A stretch of 39,087 nt of DNA from Tolumonas sp. (GTDB taxonomy: Bacteria > Pseudomonadota > Gammaproteobacteria > Enterobacterales > Aeromonadaceae): NCBI GenBank assembly GCA_003251455.1, contig QKFI01000093.1, positions 1 to 39,087 on the forward strand, given 5' to 3'. Shown one piece after another: positions 31,385-39,087 of the stretch (within the stretch, counting starts at the first letter, position 1; each line of letters begins with the position of its first letter). The translations under genes and the position numbers were made by a program. The notes beneath the pieces are model-generated. The model worked only from the letters and a program-made list of their open reading frames with translations, had not been told where the DNA came from and made no database searches.

Positions 31385-31850
31385 ATTGAGCATCCAGATA
31401 ACTCATCACAACCTGATGATGGTCGCTTGTCTTAAATTTATTAAATACTTTTTCGACGATGCCATCTTCGTTAATCAGAAAACTGATGCGATGAATTCCA
31501 TCATATTCTTTACCCATAAATTTCTTGGGTCCCCAAACGCCAAATGCTTCAGCAACCTGATGATCTTCATCACCTAAAAGTGTGAAATTCAGGTTATCTC
31601 GGGCTTCAAATTTTTTCAGCCGCGCTGGTGCATCCGGGCTGATACCCAATACGACGACATTACGCTGTTCAAGCTCTGATTGGCTATCACGTAAACCACA
31701 AGCCTGAGTAGTACAACCAGGAGTCATTGCTTTTGGGTAAAAATAAACCAGTACTTTTTTACCCTTGAGTGCACTTAGCTTAACTTGATCTCCATTCTGA
31801 TCTGGTAATTCAAACTCTGGTGCTACAGAACCTTCACTTAAATAATTCAT
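31383..31850 (-). CDS. bcp: Thioredoxin-dependent peroxiredoxin
   Basis: A 155-residue atypical 2-Cys peroxiredoxin (Bcp/PrxQ) that reduces hydrogen and organic peroxides with thioredoxin. The active site YFYPKAMTPGCTTQACGLRD holds the peroxidatic Cys46 and resolving Cys51, as in E. coli Bcp, and the rest follows the E. coli protein (LGDEDHQVAEAFGVWG, YDGIHRISFLI). It is divergent from dapA, as in related genomes. Confidence 0.95.
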   Translation of the reverse strand: MNYLSEGSVAPEFELPDQNGDQVKLSALKGKKVLVYFYPKAMTPGCTTQACGLRDSQSELEQRNVVVLGISPDAPARLKKFEARDNLNFTLLGDEDHQVAEAFGVWGPKKFMGKEYDGIHRISFLINEDGIVEKVFNKFKTSDHHQVVMSYLDAQ

Positions 31851-32003
31851 TCGTGGATATCTCTCTTTTCTTATTTAGTTTTCCGAATCATACGCTCAGA
31901 AAGCGGTGGCGGATCAATGTATAAATGACTCGATGGGATTCAACTTGTTTTTGGTTTATGACCACCGTACCATTAGCTGCCTTCTTTTTGGAGTCCGAGT
32001 TTT

Positions 32004-32882
32004 ATGTTAACCGGTAGTCTTGTTGCTCTGATTACGCCAATGGATCATAAGGGTGCCATTGACTGGTCCTCACTGAAACGCCTTATCGAATATCATATCC
32101 AATCTCATACTGATGCTGTTGTTGTTGCAGGAACAACAGGAGAGTCTGTTACGTTAACGGAAAAAGAGTTTTTTGCTTTATTGGAGCAAACGCTTACCTA
32201 TGTAGATGGTCGAATCCCTGTAATAGCTGGATGTGGTTCGAACAATACGGCTCATGCAAAGCAATTAGCTAAGCAGTTGACTGAATATAAAGTTGCAGCA
32301 GGTTTATCTGTCACACCGTATTACAATAAGCCTACCCAGGAAGGCTTATATCGCCATTTTGCTGAGATTGGTGATTACAGTGGTTTACCACAGATTCTTT
32401 ATAATGTGCCGGGTCGAACTGGATGTGATTTAAAACCAGACACTGTTGGTCGATTGGCGAATCAGTTTGGGATTCTCGGTATAAAAGAGGCGACGGGTGA
32501 TTTGTCACGCGTTGAGCCATTACAAAGATTGTGTTCAGATAAATTTGCTCTGTATAGTGGCGACGATGCCACTGCATGTGAATTTATGATGGCGGGCGGA
32601 CACGGCGTCATTTCGGTGACAGCAAATATTGCAGCTGCTGAAATGAGTCAATTATGCCGTTATGCATTAAATGGTGAATATGATGCAGCAAAACAACTGG
32701 ATCAGCGTTTACACTATTTACATCGTGATTTGTTTGTAGAGTCCAATCCGATACCTGTGAAATGGGCTGCGGAAAGGAAAGGGTTGATTAAGAGTGCTGA
32801 GTTACGATTGCCACTGACGACATTATCGGCGTCAGCACAAAAGACAGTTGAGTCAGCCTTAATTAAAGCGGAGTTAATTTAG
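32004..32882 (+). CDS. dapA: 4-hydroxy-tetrahydrodipicolinate synthase
   Basis: DapA joins pyruvate and aspartate semialdehyde, the first step specific to lysine and diaminopimelate synthesis. The 292-residue TIM barrel has the Schiff-base Lys in LGIKEATGDLSR (about residue 161), the catalytic Tyr in LYNVPGRTGCD (about 133), GTTGESVTL, and the DAT/GG region DDATACEFMMAGGHGVISV. GGAG lies upstream of the ATG. The bamC gene follows after one base. In the same window dapE provides a later step of the pathway. Confidence 0.96.
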   Translation: MLTGSLVALITPMDHKGAIDWSSLKRLIEYHIQSHTDAVVVAGTTGESVTLTEKEFFALLEQTLTYVDGRIPVIAGCGSNNTAHAKQLAKQLTEYKVAAGLSVTPYYNKPTQEGLYRHFAEIGDYSGLPQILYNVPGRTGCDLKPDTVGRLANQFGILGIKEATGDLSRVEPLQRLCSDKFALYSGDDATACEFMMAGGHGVISVTANIAAAEMSQLCRYALNGEYDAAKQLDQRLHYLHRDLFVESNPIPVKWAAERKGLIKSAELRLPLTTLSASAQKTVESALIKAELI

Positions 32883-32883
32883 C

Positions 32884-34383
32884 GTGCCAAATTCAAAACA
32901 AAAATTATCAATTTTTTCTTATAGCCTTTTATGTGTTTTCGTTTTATCGGCGTGTTCTTCCGAAGCGGATCGAAGAGAGGCAAACCGGGATTTTGATTAC
33001 ACCGCTGCAAAGTTACAAACACGGCTCACAACTCCGGCACTTTTAGCTCAGCCGACCTATTCTAACGAATATCAATTACCTGTTGAGACCCGAAAGGGAC
33101 CGGTTGGTAAAGATGTTGATGTTCGTCCACCAGAACAGATCATGGCTTTTGCGTCTAACAGCAGACCGTCATCCTCTATGAATGACACAAGTTTGTGGTT
33201 TTCGGCGAGAAGTCTGTCACAACCAATTGGTGATGATATCTGGAGTGCGTTAAATACCTATATCAATGTGAACCAGTTTCCTGTTGTAAGTAAAAATGAA
33301 CAAAGTAAAACGGTAATCGTCGGTCCGGTTTCTGTTGATTTCGAAGCTGAACATCCGGAGGATATTCCTCCTGCGCCTGCTCAGTATTACCAGTTCTCAG
33401 TAAAAGACGAATCGCAGTTGCATCAGGCTGGTGTTAGTGTGCAATGGGTCAAACCGGCTGAAGGAAATGCCGTTCCAAGTACCTTTGAACAGAAACATTA
33501 TGCGACACGTTTGCTGAATAAATTCAGCGCATATGCTGATACTGTTCAGCGAAATGCTACGCCAGTAAACATGAATAATCCGATCGAGTTGATGTTGGGA
33601 CAAGATAATTCCGGCAGCAAGGCTATCGTCGCAAATAATCCATATGCGCAAACCTGGCAGTGGTTGATCACGGTCTTGCCTCAAGCGGGTTTACCAATTG
33701 AACAAAGCTCACAATCTCAAGGCCTGATTGTGTTCCATTACACGGGCGATAACTCTGTCGGCTTCACTGATTTACTGACTTTCTGGAAACCAGTCCAAGA
33801 AACGAATGGATTATCTTTATCAGAAGGCCGTTACCGTCTCCAATTAGCTGATCGTGGCACAGAAACATCTGTCACCTTGCTGGATGATAGCAACAAACCA
33901 GTCCTTGTTACGGCCGTAGAACGCTTATATAGTAAACTACAGGGCTATACAGGCGTTAATGTGCATGTTGCCGAACAAGCAGCTAACGCAGCAACAGCAA
34001 CACCAGTAGCAGTAGCGGAAATCAAACCAATTCATGTCATGAAATCGGGTGATGATTGGGTTGCTGATACAGCCGCAAGTACGGTCATGAAGCATTTACC
34101 TGAAGCAGTTACTAAAGCTGGTTTTGTGGTAGGTACAAGTTCATCTGATAGCCTGAATGCAATCTATAAAATGCCTGAAGAAAATATTTGGGATGCACTG
34201 GCTATTTGGAAACCAATTGCACCGCGCTATGAAGGATTAGCCGAAGGTCAATATATCTTCACGCTTGTTCCGCATCTGAACGGAACAGCGATTCGTATGA
34301 CCGATGCGAGCGGAGCGCCTGTTCCTGCCCAACTTTCTGAACGGATTTTAGGTCAAGTTGCTGCCGGAATTGATGGCAAATAA
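32884..34383 (+). CDS. bamC: Outer membrane protein assembly factor BamC, extended form
   Basis: BamC is a lipoprotein of the BAM complex. The signal peptide ends in the lipobox VLSAC (Cys24). A disordered N-terminal region follows, including VGKDVDVRPPEQIMAF, the part that binds BamD in E. coli. Length is 499 residues against 344 in E. coli. The extra length seems to be a third helix-grip domain: FWKPVQETNGLSLSEGRYRL...DDSNKPV (about 305-355) is repeated as IWKPIAPRYEGLAEGQYIF...DASGAPV (about 440-485). The start is a GTG, one base after dapA, with GGAG upstream. The Ala/Thr-rich linker near 375 separates the last two domains. Confidence 0.9.
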   Translation: MPNSKQKLSIFSYSLLCVFVLSACSSEADRREANRDFDYTAAKLQTRLTTPALLAQPTYSNEYQLPVETRKGPVGKDVDVRPPEQIMAFASNSRPSSSMNDTSLWFSARSLSQPIGDDIWSALNTYINVNQFPVVSKNEQSKTVIVGPVSVDFEAEHPEDIPPAPAQYYQFSVKDESQLHQAGVSVQWVKPAEGNAVPSTFEQKHYATRLLNKFSAYADTVQRNATPVNMNNPIELMLGQDNSGSKAIVANNPYAQTWQWLITVLPQAGLPIEQSSQSQGLIVFHYTGDNSVGFTDLLTFWKPVQETNGLSLSEGRYRLQLADRGTETSVTLLDDSNKPVLVTAVERLYSKLQGYTGVNVHVAEQAANAATATPVAVAEIKPIHVMKSGDDWVADTAASTVMKHLPEAVTKAGFVVGTSSSDSLNAIYKMPEENIWDALAIWKPIAPRYEGLAEGQYIFTLVPHLNGTAIRMTDASGAPVPAQLSERILGQVAAGIDGK

Positions 34384-34392
34384 TCAATACAA

Positions 34393-34420
34393 AAAGGGAG
34401 CACTAAGCTCCCTTTTTTTT
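34393..34420. terminator. Bidirectional terminator between bamC and ypfN
   Basis: AAAGGGAGC and GCTCCCTTT pair around ACTAA and are followed by eight T on the plus strand; on the minus strand TTTTT follows. The stem covers the last codons of ypfN. Confidence 0.85.
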
Positions 34421-34606
34421 ATCTTCTTTATCTTCTTTATCTTCTTTATCTTCTTTATCTTCTTCTTCGTCGTCGTCTTTAACTTTTCTGATTTTGTCTT
34501 TGTACTTTGGCAATTGTTTTTCAAGACGTTGCATGTCTTTAATTGCATTCAGAAAAAGGCCTAGTAAAAAAAGGAGCGGGAGGCCAATGATTAACCATAA
34601 ACTCAT
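34403..34606 (-). CDS. ypfN: YpfN-like small membrane protein (UPF0370)
   Basis: The 67-residue protein has one N-terminal helix ([30 protein letters not shown]) and a very charged tail. The helix and the NAIKDMQRLEK part correspond to E. coli YpfN (VLLNVIKDLKRV), and the place next to dapE is the same as in E. coli. The tail is a run of KED triplets from a nine-base DNA repeat. Its ATG overlaps the stop of the M15 gene by four bases. Function unknown; probably an inner-membrane protein. The overlapping plus-strand ORF is a shadow of the repeat. Confidence 0.82.
   Translation of the reverse strand: MSLWLIIGLPLLFLLGLFLNAIKDMQRLEKQLPKYKDKIRKVKDDDEEEDKEDKEDKEDKEDKKKGA
34421..34465 (-). repeat. 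Nine-base microsatellite AAAGAAGAT in ypfN
   Basis: Four exact copies and one changed copy of a nine-base unit (ATCTTCTTT on the plus strand), encoding Lys-Glu-Asp. Changes in copy number would keep the frame and alter only tail length. Confidence 0.9.
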
Positions 34607-35289
34607 AATTCTGGCGCCTCACTGATATTGAGAATAAATTGATTCCATATTAAGGGTAGCTGATCTAACACTGTTTCAGCGCCATCTATTGGTTTTGACT
34701 GTAAGAGTTCAAACAGCATCGAAGGTGTTAGCATTGATGCAATTTCTCTGGCTTCAGGGAAATAACTTAAATGCCAGGCTTCTGGGGCTGTACCACCTAA
34801 ATCTTCCTGATATGGCCGATAAAACCCAAACTGGTGCATATGTTCAGACAGCCATCGTGTCAGCGGGGCAAACATCCCATTTTCATGATCATACTCTTCA
34901 GGCGTTAGTTGAAGATGGTAATCTTCAGGCATCAGCGAAGGTGAGAAAACATCAAGATCCGTTCCCCAATGATGTCGACTGGCGCCGGGTAAGGCACTCC
35001 ATCGCAAAATTGTGACAATTTTTTCCTTATCGGAATAAGTATCCCAATCGACAATAGGGCATGCTTGTTTGTCAAGGACAACAGACTGGCCGGAAAATTT
35101 TCGATTCCAGATAACACATTGGCGATCGAATGATCGGAAACTGGACGCGATCTGGATTTCTATTCCATCTTCAAATGCGGCTTCACGCATCGACAGAAAG
35201 GCGTTCCGGGTTTTTTCAGTGAGAAAATGCCCTGTAAGTACAGGGCATAAATGATCGTATCTGAGACCAACTATCTGCTCATTAATCAT
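34603..35289 (-). CDS. M15 family zinc peptidase (D-alanyl-D-alanine carboxypeptidase/dipeptidase type)
   Basis: The protein has the M15 zinc ligands: [11 protein letters not shown] (His and Asp) and EAWHLSY (Glu and His), with the substrate-binding SSFRSFDRQ before them. These enzymes cut D-Ala-D-Ala or D-Ala dipeptide bonds of cell-wall precursors. No signal peptide is seen, so it may work in the cytoplasm or leave by another way. The track start (35295) is a TTG; the ATG at 35289 overlaps the end of dapE by eight bases and is a more ordinary coupled start (228 residues). It lies between dapE and ypfN. Confidence 0.85.
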   Translation of the reverse strand: MINEQIVGLRYDHLCPVLTGHFLTEKTRNAFLSMREAAFEDGIEIQIASSFRSFDRQCVIWNRKFSGQSVVLDKQACPIVDWDTYSDKEKIVTILRWSALPGASRHHWGTDLDVFSPSLMPEDYHLQLTPEEYDHENGMFAPLTRWLSEHMHQFGFYRPYQEDLGGTAPEAWHLSYFPEAREIASMLTPSMLFELLQSKPIDGAETVLDQLPLIWNQFILNISEAPEL

Positions 35290-36424
35290 GATCAACGAGG
35301 AGTTTTTTCATCAGCGAATAATAGATATCACTCAGTATATCAAGATCTTGCACATTCACGCATTCATTTACTTTGTGAATTGTCGCATTCACTGGGCCTA
35401 ATTCGACCACCTGCGCACCTGTCGGAGCAATAAATCGGCCATCTGATGTCCCGCCTGAGGTTGATAACTCAGTCTCTGTGCCGGTAATTTCTTTGATGGC
35501 AGCCTGTGTTGCTTCAATGAGCTGACCTGAACCAGTAAGGAACGGTTGACCACTTAGTGTCCATTTCAGTTCATAACGTAATTGATGTTTCTGCAGGATT
35601 GCTTCGACTTGCTCTTTGATCTGGCTATCGGTGAGTTCAGTGCTATATCGGAAGTTAAACTGAACATGCAATTCACCCGGAATTACATTGGATGCGCCAG
35701 TACCTGCCTGAATATTCGCGATTTGGAAACTCGTCGCGGGGAAGAACTCATTCCCATGATCCCAATGCTTTGTGGATAGCTCAGCTAATGCTGGCGCTGC
35801 AGTGTGTACAGGATTTTCTGCTAGATGAGGATAGGCGACATGACCCTGTATGCCGAAAACAGTTAAATCGCCGGTTAAGGAACCTCTGCGACCATTTTTG
35901 ACGACATCCCCAACATGTTTGGTTGATGATGGTTCACCAACCAAACACCATGTAATTTTTTCATTACGTGCTTCAAGCGTTTCGACGACTTTTGGCGTGC
36001 CATTAATAAACGGGCCTTCTTCATCACTAGTAATAAGAAACGCGATTGAACCATTGTGATCAGGATAATCTTTCACCAGACGGTTTACGGCAACCATCAT
36101 TGCCGCAATAGAGCCCTTCATATCGGCAGTTCCGCGGCCATATAACATGCCATCGCGAATAGTCGGTTCAAACGGCGGACTCATCCATTTTTCCATTGGT
36201 CCCGGAGGAACAACATCGGTATGTCCGGCAAAACAAAATACTGGTGATTGTGTTCCTTTACGAGCCCACAGATTTGTCGTGTCATGAAATACCATTGGCT
36301 CGATTGAAAAGCCTAGGGGGGATAAAAAGTCCGCCATCATCTGCTGGCACCCTGCGTCTTCCGGTGTAACGGATGGGCGGGAAATCAGATCCTCAGTCAG
36401 ACTCAAGACAAGAGAGTGGGTCAT
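35282..36424 (-). CDS. dapE: Succinyl-diaminopimelate desuccinylase
   Basis: DapE releases succinate from N-succinyl-LL-diaminopimelate in lysine and cell-wall synthesis. The two-zinc M20 site is complete: [11 protein letters not shown] (His, with the catalytic Asp two residues on), [11 protein letters not shown] (bridging Asp), TSDEEG (catalytic and metal Glu), GRGTADMKG context and the last His in [10 protein letters not shown]. Length 380 against 375 in E. coli. AGGA lies six bases before the ATG, inside the end of yffB. It is followed by the overlapping M15 gene. Confidence 0.96.
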   Translation of the reverse strand: MTHSLVLSLTEDLISRPSVTPEDAGCQQMMADFLSPLGFSIEPMVFHDTTNLWARKGTQSPVFCFAGHTDVVPPGPMEKWMSPPFEPTIRDGMLYGRGTADMKGSIAAMMVAVNRLVKDYPDHNGSIAFLITSDEEGPFINGTPKVVETLEARNEKITWCLVGEPSSTKHVGDVVKNGRRGSLTGDLTVFGIQGHVAYPHLAENPVHTAAPALAELSTKHWDHGNEFFPATSFQIANIQAGTGASNVIPGELHVQFNFRYSTELTDSQIKEQVEAILQKHQLRYELKWTLSGQPFLTGSGQLIEATQAAIKEITGTETELSTSGGTSDGRFIAPTGAQVVELGPVNATIHKVNECVNVQDLDILSDIYYSLMKKLLVDHD

Positions 36425-36433
36425 GGAAAATCC

Positions 36434-36781
36434 TTATTTTAAAAGCTGTTCTTTGTACGTTGATTCGTTAAAGCCAACCAGAGTGAGATCATTGATCTCA
36501 ATGACAGGTCGTTTAATCAGAAGTGGATACTGAGACATCAGATCAATTGCCTGAGCGGCATTTTCGAGCATTTTTTCTTCTGTAGAAAGTTCGCGGTAAG
36601 TTTTACTGTGTTTGTTCAGTAATTTGGTCCAATCAACGTTATTGGTCCAACCTTCAATTTGTGATGAACTCGGCGGCGTCTGTTTAAAGTCGACGAAGTG
36701 ATAATCAATATTTTGCAATTCAAGCCATTTGATAGCTTTTTTGACACTATCACAGTTTTTAATGCCGTAGATGGTGAGCAC
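36434..36781 (-). CDS. yffB: ArsC/Spx-like protein YffB
   Basis: A 115-residue thioredoxin-fold protein of the ArsC/Spx family, beginning MLTIYGIKNCDSVKKAIKWLE. Only one Cys is in the active-site loop, as in E. coli YffB, whose substrate is uncertain (glutathione-linked reduction has been suggested). KRPVIEINDLTLVGFNES matches the family's substrate end. It uses a GTG start with GGAG eight bases upstream, two bases after yciN, and precedes dapE by nine bases. Confidence 0.9.
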   Translation of the reverse strand: MLTIYGIKNCDSVKKAIKWLELQNIDYHFVDFKQTPPSSSQIEGWTNNVDWTKLLNKHSKTYRELSTEEKMLENAAQAIDLMSQYPLLIKRPVIEINDLTLVGFNESTYKEQLLK

Positions 36782-36783
36782 CG

Positions 36784-37038
36784 TTATTTCTCCAGTGTAT
36801 AAACAGAAGAAAAAGCGTGTGCGAGCGCTTTATAAATGTTGAAAACAGCTGTCGTTTTAGGTGTTGGTAGTCCGTTATCATCAAGGAAATATTCCCCTTT
36901 GAAAACGAGTACGCCAGCTTTTTCTTCGACGTCATCGAGCGACATCCCATCCTGAAACTCTTCATGCTCTAGCATTGTTTTACGAGCAAGTTCGAGCAAG
37001 TCTGATTTTGTAATAATCGTTTTATTCTGGATTTCCAT
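36784..37038 (-). CDS. yciN: YciN-like DUF2498 protein
   Basis: An 84-residue protein that matches E. coli YciN: SDLLELARKTMLEHEEFQDGM, KAGVLVFKGEYFLDDNGLPTPKTTAVFN and the C-terminal HAFSSVYTLE. Function unknown; small and cytoplasmic. The track start at 37050 is a GTG; the ATG at 37038 has GGTGGA eight bases upstream. It is the first gene of the yciN-yffB-dapE-M15-ypfN operon, right after the ompA terminator. In E. coli yciN is elsewhere, so this linkage differs. Confidence 0.88.
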   Translation of the reverse strand: MEIQNKTIITKSDLLELARKTMLEHEEFQDGMSLDDVEEKAGVLVFKGEYFLDDNGLPTPKTTAVFNIYKALAHAFSSVYTLEK

Positions 37039-37066
37039 TAAAAATTCCACCTAATGACATGAAAAC

Positions 37067-37091
37067 AAAACCGCACATAAAGCGCGGTTTT
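37067..37091 (-). terminator. Terminator of ompA
   Basis: AAAACCGC and GCGGTTTT pair around nine bases, followed on the minus strand by GTTTTC, 24 bases after the ompA stop. Confidence 0.65.
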
Positions 37092-37114
37092 GGTTTATGA
37101 ATGAAAAAACTGAA

Positions 37115-38144
37115 TTATTTTACAACAACAGTTTTGCTGCCTTTCACTTCAACAGATACACGACGATCTGGTGCCAGACAAACAATCAGTTTTTGTTTGT
37201 TTTTGATTTCGTTGCAGCTTGCAGGGCTTACAGGGTCTGCTTTGCCACGGCCAACGGCTGTGATATGAGTTGCTGATAAGCCTTTGCCAACCAAGAAATC
37301 AGATACAGATTTAGCTCGGTTCTGAGATAATTTCATGTTGGCGCCATCTGAACCAATTCGGTCAGTATAGCCATAAACAACGATGTTCTTATCATTCATT
37401 TCCAGAGTTTGGATCTGATTGTAAAGTTGAGACAACGCAGTCACACCTGCTGGTTTCAGAGTTGACTTGCCGAAGTCAAATAATACATCTGAAGTCAGGG
37501 TGAATGTTTTTGTTTCTTCAACTGGTTGTGGTGCTGGTGCTGCTGCTACCATAGGCGCTGGCGCTGGAGCTTCTGTTGCCATTGGCGCTGGTTCGCTTGA
37601 GCGAGTAGGGTAGTAAACAACATCTAAACCAACATTGTTGCTATCAGTTTCACCTGTAGTGCTGCTACCAACACCATCAATGTGGCGATAGCGTAATTGC
37701 AGATCTACTGGATCAGCTACACGATAAACTAAACCAGCACCGAAAATAGGTGCCCAGCCTTTATCACTTGTATTTGCTGAATCGTTGTCAACATCCCAAC
37801 GGAAAGCACCAACTTCACCTAACAGTGACAGGTTGTCAGTGAGAGGGTAACGAGGTAATGCAGAAATATTGAGACCTTTGGTTTTGTATTTCTCATCATT
37901 TACATGAGCAGAGCCTAACCAGTTGAAGCCAACTTCTGCACCAAAAAATTCGTTGAAAGTGTAGCCACCAAATGCGTGAACTTCACCTGTGCTGCTTTTC
38001 GTTGCTGCACCTTAAGTCAGAATAGTTATTCCAACCATAACCGGCACCTAAAAATGCACCTTCAGCATCAGATGCCAGTGCATTGAATGAAATAGCTGCT
38101 GATACACAGCTTGCAATTACGGAAATTACCACTGCTTTTTTCAT
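37115..38144 (-). pseudogene. ompA: OmpA family porin, interrupted by one frameshift
   Basis: The start (MKKAVVISVIASCVSAAISFNALA, signal peptide) at 38144 has CAGGAG nine bases upstream. The barrel begins AEGAFLGAGYGWNNYSDL, then the frame breaks: at TTAAGG (plus strand 38011-38016) one extra base shifts it to a stop at 37983. Removing one base restores an open frame from there to 37115, including the barrel strands (GGYTFNEFFGAEVGFNW, LVYRVADPVDLQLRYRH), a Pro/Ala hinge and the peptidoglycan-binding OmpA domain (LFDFGKSTLKP, TDRIGSD, DRRVSVEVKG). The repaired protein has about 342 residues, near E. coli OmpA (346). No other damage is seen, so an error in the sequence is as likely as a real mutation. 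Confidence 0.88.
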
Positions 38145-38465
38145 TTGTGTCTCCTGATTATACCCGGAAGTTCCGGCAAAATTAGACTCGGCCATTATCC
38201 ATCTGTTACAGGAATATGCAATAAATCATTATAGATCATGAAAATGCAGTATGAAGCACAAAACTGAAATTAAAGAGAAGGCGCAAATGAACACTAAGTG
38301 TTTACCCACAGGGCATTCATGATTAATATATGCAACTTTAAATTGCATAATAAAAATACAGACTATACTAAATAATAAAAACGGAGTCGGATAAAGCTGT
38401 TTAACACCAAACTAAGAGTCATCCTGGTTAACAGCGATTAATTGCAATTTTGCGTGAGGAAACAT
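38145..38465. promoter_or_regulatory. Divergent region between ompA and the XRE regulator gene
   Basis: About 320 bases without a gene. For ompA a -10-like TATAAT lies on the minus strand (38228-38233), and the perfect repeat CCGGAA-G-TTCCGG (38164-38176) is in its leader, just before the ribosome site. For the XRE gene TTGCAT (38343) and TATACT (38364) are a weak pair with a 15-base spacer. AACAC-TAA-GTGTT and TGCAA...TTGCA are further small inverted repeats. Confidence 0.4.
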
Positions 38466-38735
38466 ATGAGTCTAGCTCCTGTGTCAGTTGGTCAGAAAAT
38501 ACGGAACATCCGTGAAGCAATGGGACTGAGCCGTCCTAAATTTGCAGAATTATTGGGTGTCCCGCCTACAACGCTGAAAAACTATGAGTTAGGTTATCGT
38601 GAGGTAGGCGGTGCATTTTTAGTGTCTCTTGCTCATCAGGAACAATTACATAAATTTACACTGTGGTTGTTATCTGACAAGATTTCGCCGGAGATTGGTC
38701 AGATCAGTCCTGCTGAGTTTTTGGCACAGAAATAA
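38466..38735 (+). CDS. Small XRE-family helix-turn-helix regulator
   Basis: An 89-residue protein with a Cro/C1-type helix-turn-helix near residues 8-60 (IRNIREAMGLSRPKFAELLGVPPTTLKNYELGYREVGGAF) and a short C-terminal part. The track begins at a TTG at 38442; the ATG at 38466 has GAGGA seven bases upstream. It resembles the small regulators of phage or toxin-antitoxin origin, but no partner gene of that sort is near. A strong terminator follows, so it is a single-gene unit. Targets unknown. Confidence 0.85.
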   Translation: MSLAPVSVGQKIRNIREAMGLSRPKFAELLGVPPTTLKNYELGYREVGGAFLVSLAHQEQLHKFTLWLLSDKISPEIGQISPAEFLAQK

Positions 38736-38764
38736 ACATTATTTCTGTTTTAAAGTGTGTTATT

Positions 38765-38796
38765 AACAAAAGAGTCGGCTTGCCGACTCTTTTGTT
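38765..38796 (+). terminator. Terminator after the XRE gene
   Basis: AACAAAAGAGTCGG-CTTG-CCGACTCTTTTGTT is a perfect 14-base stem with T-rich 3' side, 30 bases after the stop. It is symmetrical and can work in both directions. Confidence 0.85.
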
Positions 38797-38940
38797 ATTG
38801 ATGATTACCACTTCCGTTTAGGCCGGAAGCGTATATCCAGTATTATGCTCAAGCCTGACATGACGCGTAATTTTTCGTGGTTTGCAGCATCTGCGCGGCT
38901 TTAGGTTCAGAAATTGGTGAACGGAAACTATGTTCATCAC

Positions 38941-39069
38941 TTATGTAATTTTATCAGATATAAATGATCGGATTCTGAACATCTTCAATAAAATATCTTC
39001 TACTTCTTCTATGATTGCTTTTTTGTCTGGCAATGATAGTTCTGCAATAGTGACTCCGTTAAACAACAT
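38941..39069 (-). CDS. Possible 42-residue ORF at the window end
   Basis: The minus strand encodes MLFNGVTIAELSLPDKKAIIEEVEDILLKMFRIRSFISDKIT. The composition is protein-like, with an amphipathic acidic helix in the middle. An in-frame stop lies just upstream, so the ATG at 39069 would be the start, but no ribosome site is seen. It may be a small gene or a remnant. The rest of 38797-39087 shows nothing I can identify. Confidence 0.3.
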   Translation of the reverse strand: MLFNGVTIAELSLPDKKAIIEEVEDILLKMFRIRSFISDKIT

Positions 39070-39087
39070 TGTGTATATAGTCTAACT

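Noticed and set aside
34358-34564. Plus-strand ORF with FFIFFIFFIF repeats
   Set aside because: It is the reverse reading of the KED microsatellite of ypfN and begins inside bamC.
37115-37582. Separate small OmpA-domain protein starting MATEAPAPAP
   Set aside because: The frame is open far upstream and encodes barrel strands; it is the C-terminal part of the frameshifted ompA.

Overview
The window is about 39 kb of chromosomal DNA from a gammaproteobacterium. Several neighbourhoods match the Enterobacterales/Vibrionales/Aeromonadales group: bcp divergent from dapA-bamC, the order yciN-yffB-dapE-(M15 peptidase)-ypfN, folE close to uvrB, and an OmpA porin. Protein-level likeness to E. coli is strong (FolE, SbcB, UvrB, Bcp, DapA, GabT) without gene order being identical. 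An Aeromonadales member such as a Tolumonas relative is my best guess, but the sequence alone does not prove species. I saw no prophage, insertion sequence or CRISPR array.

Left part (1-15 kb). A truncated CoA-disulfide-reductase/rhodanese fusion is followed by a bile-acid-symporter-like permease divergent from an AraC regulator. Next comes a nitrogen-scavenging block: gabT and gabD (4-aminobutyrate to succinate) with a divergent LysR regulator, and a four-gene ABC transporter of the polyamine/opine/4-aminobutyrate type (ATPase, binding protein, two permeases). The short word TCAACGGAA recurs in the leaders of three genes of this block. A DUF523-DUF1722 protein, of the type linked to removal of sulfur from 4-thiouridine in tRNA, lies just upstream of a DNA photolyase. 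A RhtC-like exporter is divergent from a MocR-type regulator.

Middle part (16.6-26.4 kb). Four tRNA-Asn genes (three in tandem) lie upstream of uvrB. The gap between them holds a cluster of DnaA boxes next to an AT-rich stretch, in a place comparable to DARS1 of E. coli. uvrB has a LexA-like box. folE and sbcB follow, separated by 500 bases that look like an orphan small-RNA gene with palindromic repeats upstream. The Anbu operon follows on the minus strand: circularly permuted ATP-grasp, alpha-E, transglutaminase-like and the Anbu proteasome-like peptidase. It starts from a consensus-perfect sigma-54 promoter with an NtrC-like site about 125 bases upstream, which points to induction under nitrogen limitation.

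Right part (26.6-39 kb). A two-gene YeeE/YedE sulfur transporter and yfbU precede an envelope glycosylation operon: an unknown anchored protein, a GtrB glycosyltransferase, a GtrA flippase and a PIG-V-like GT-C transferase. bcp is divergent from dapA-bamC; this BamC is unusually long and appears to carry a third helix-grip domain. The minus-strand operon yciN-yffB-dapE-M15-ypfN follows, with a KED microsatellite in ypfN. ompA carries a single frameshift. A small XRE regulator and a possible 42-residue ORF close the window.

Themes that connect the genes: nitrogen scavenging (gab genes, transporter, Anbu operon under sigma-54), and UV or near-UV damage handling (photolyase, the 4-thiouridine-linked protein, uvrB).
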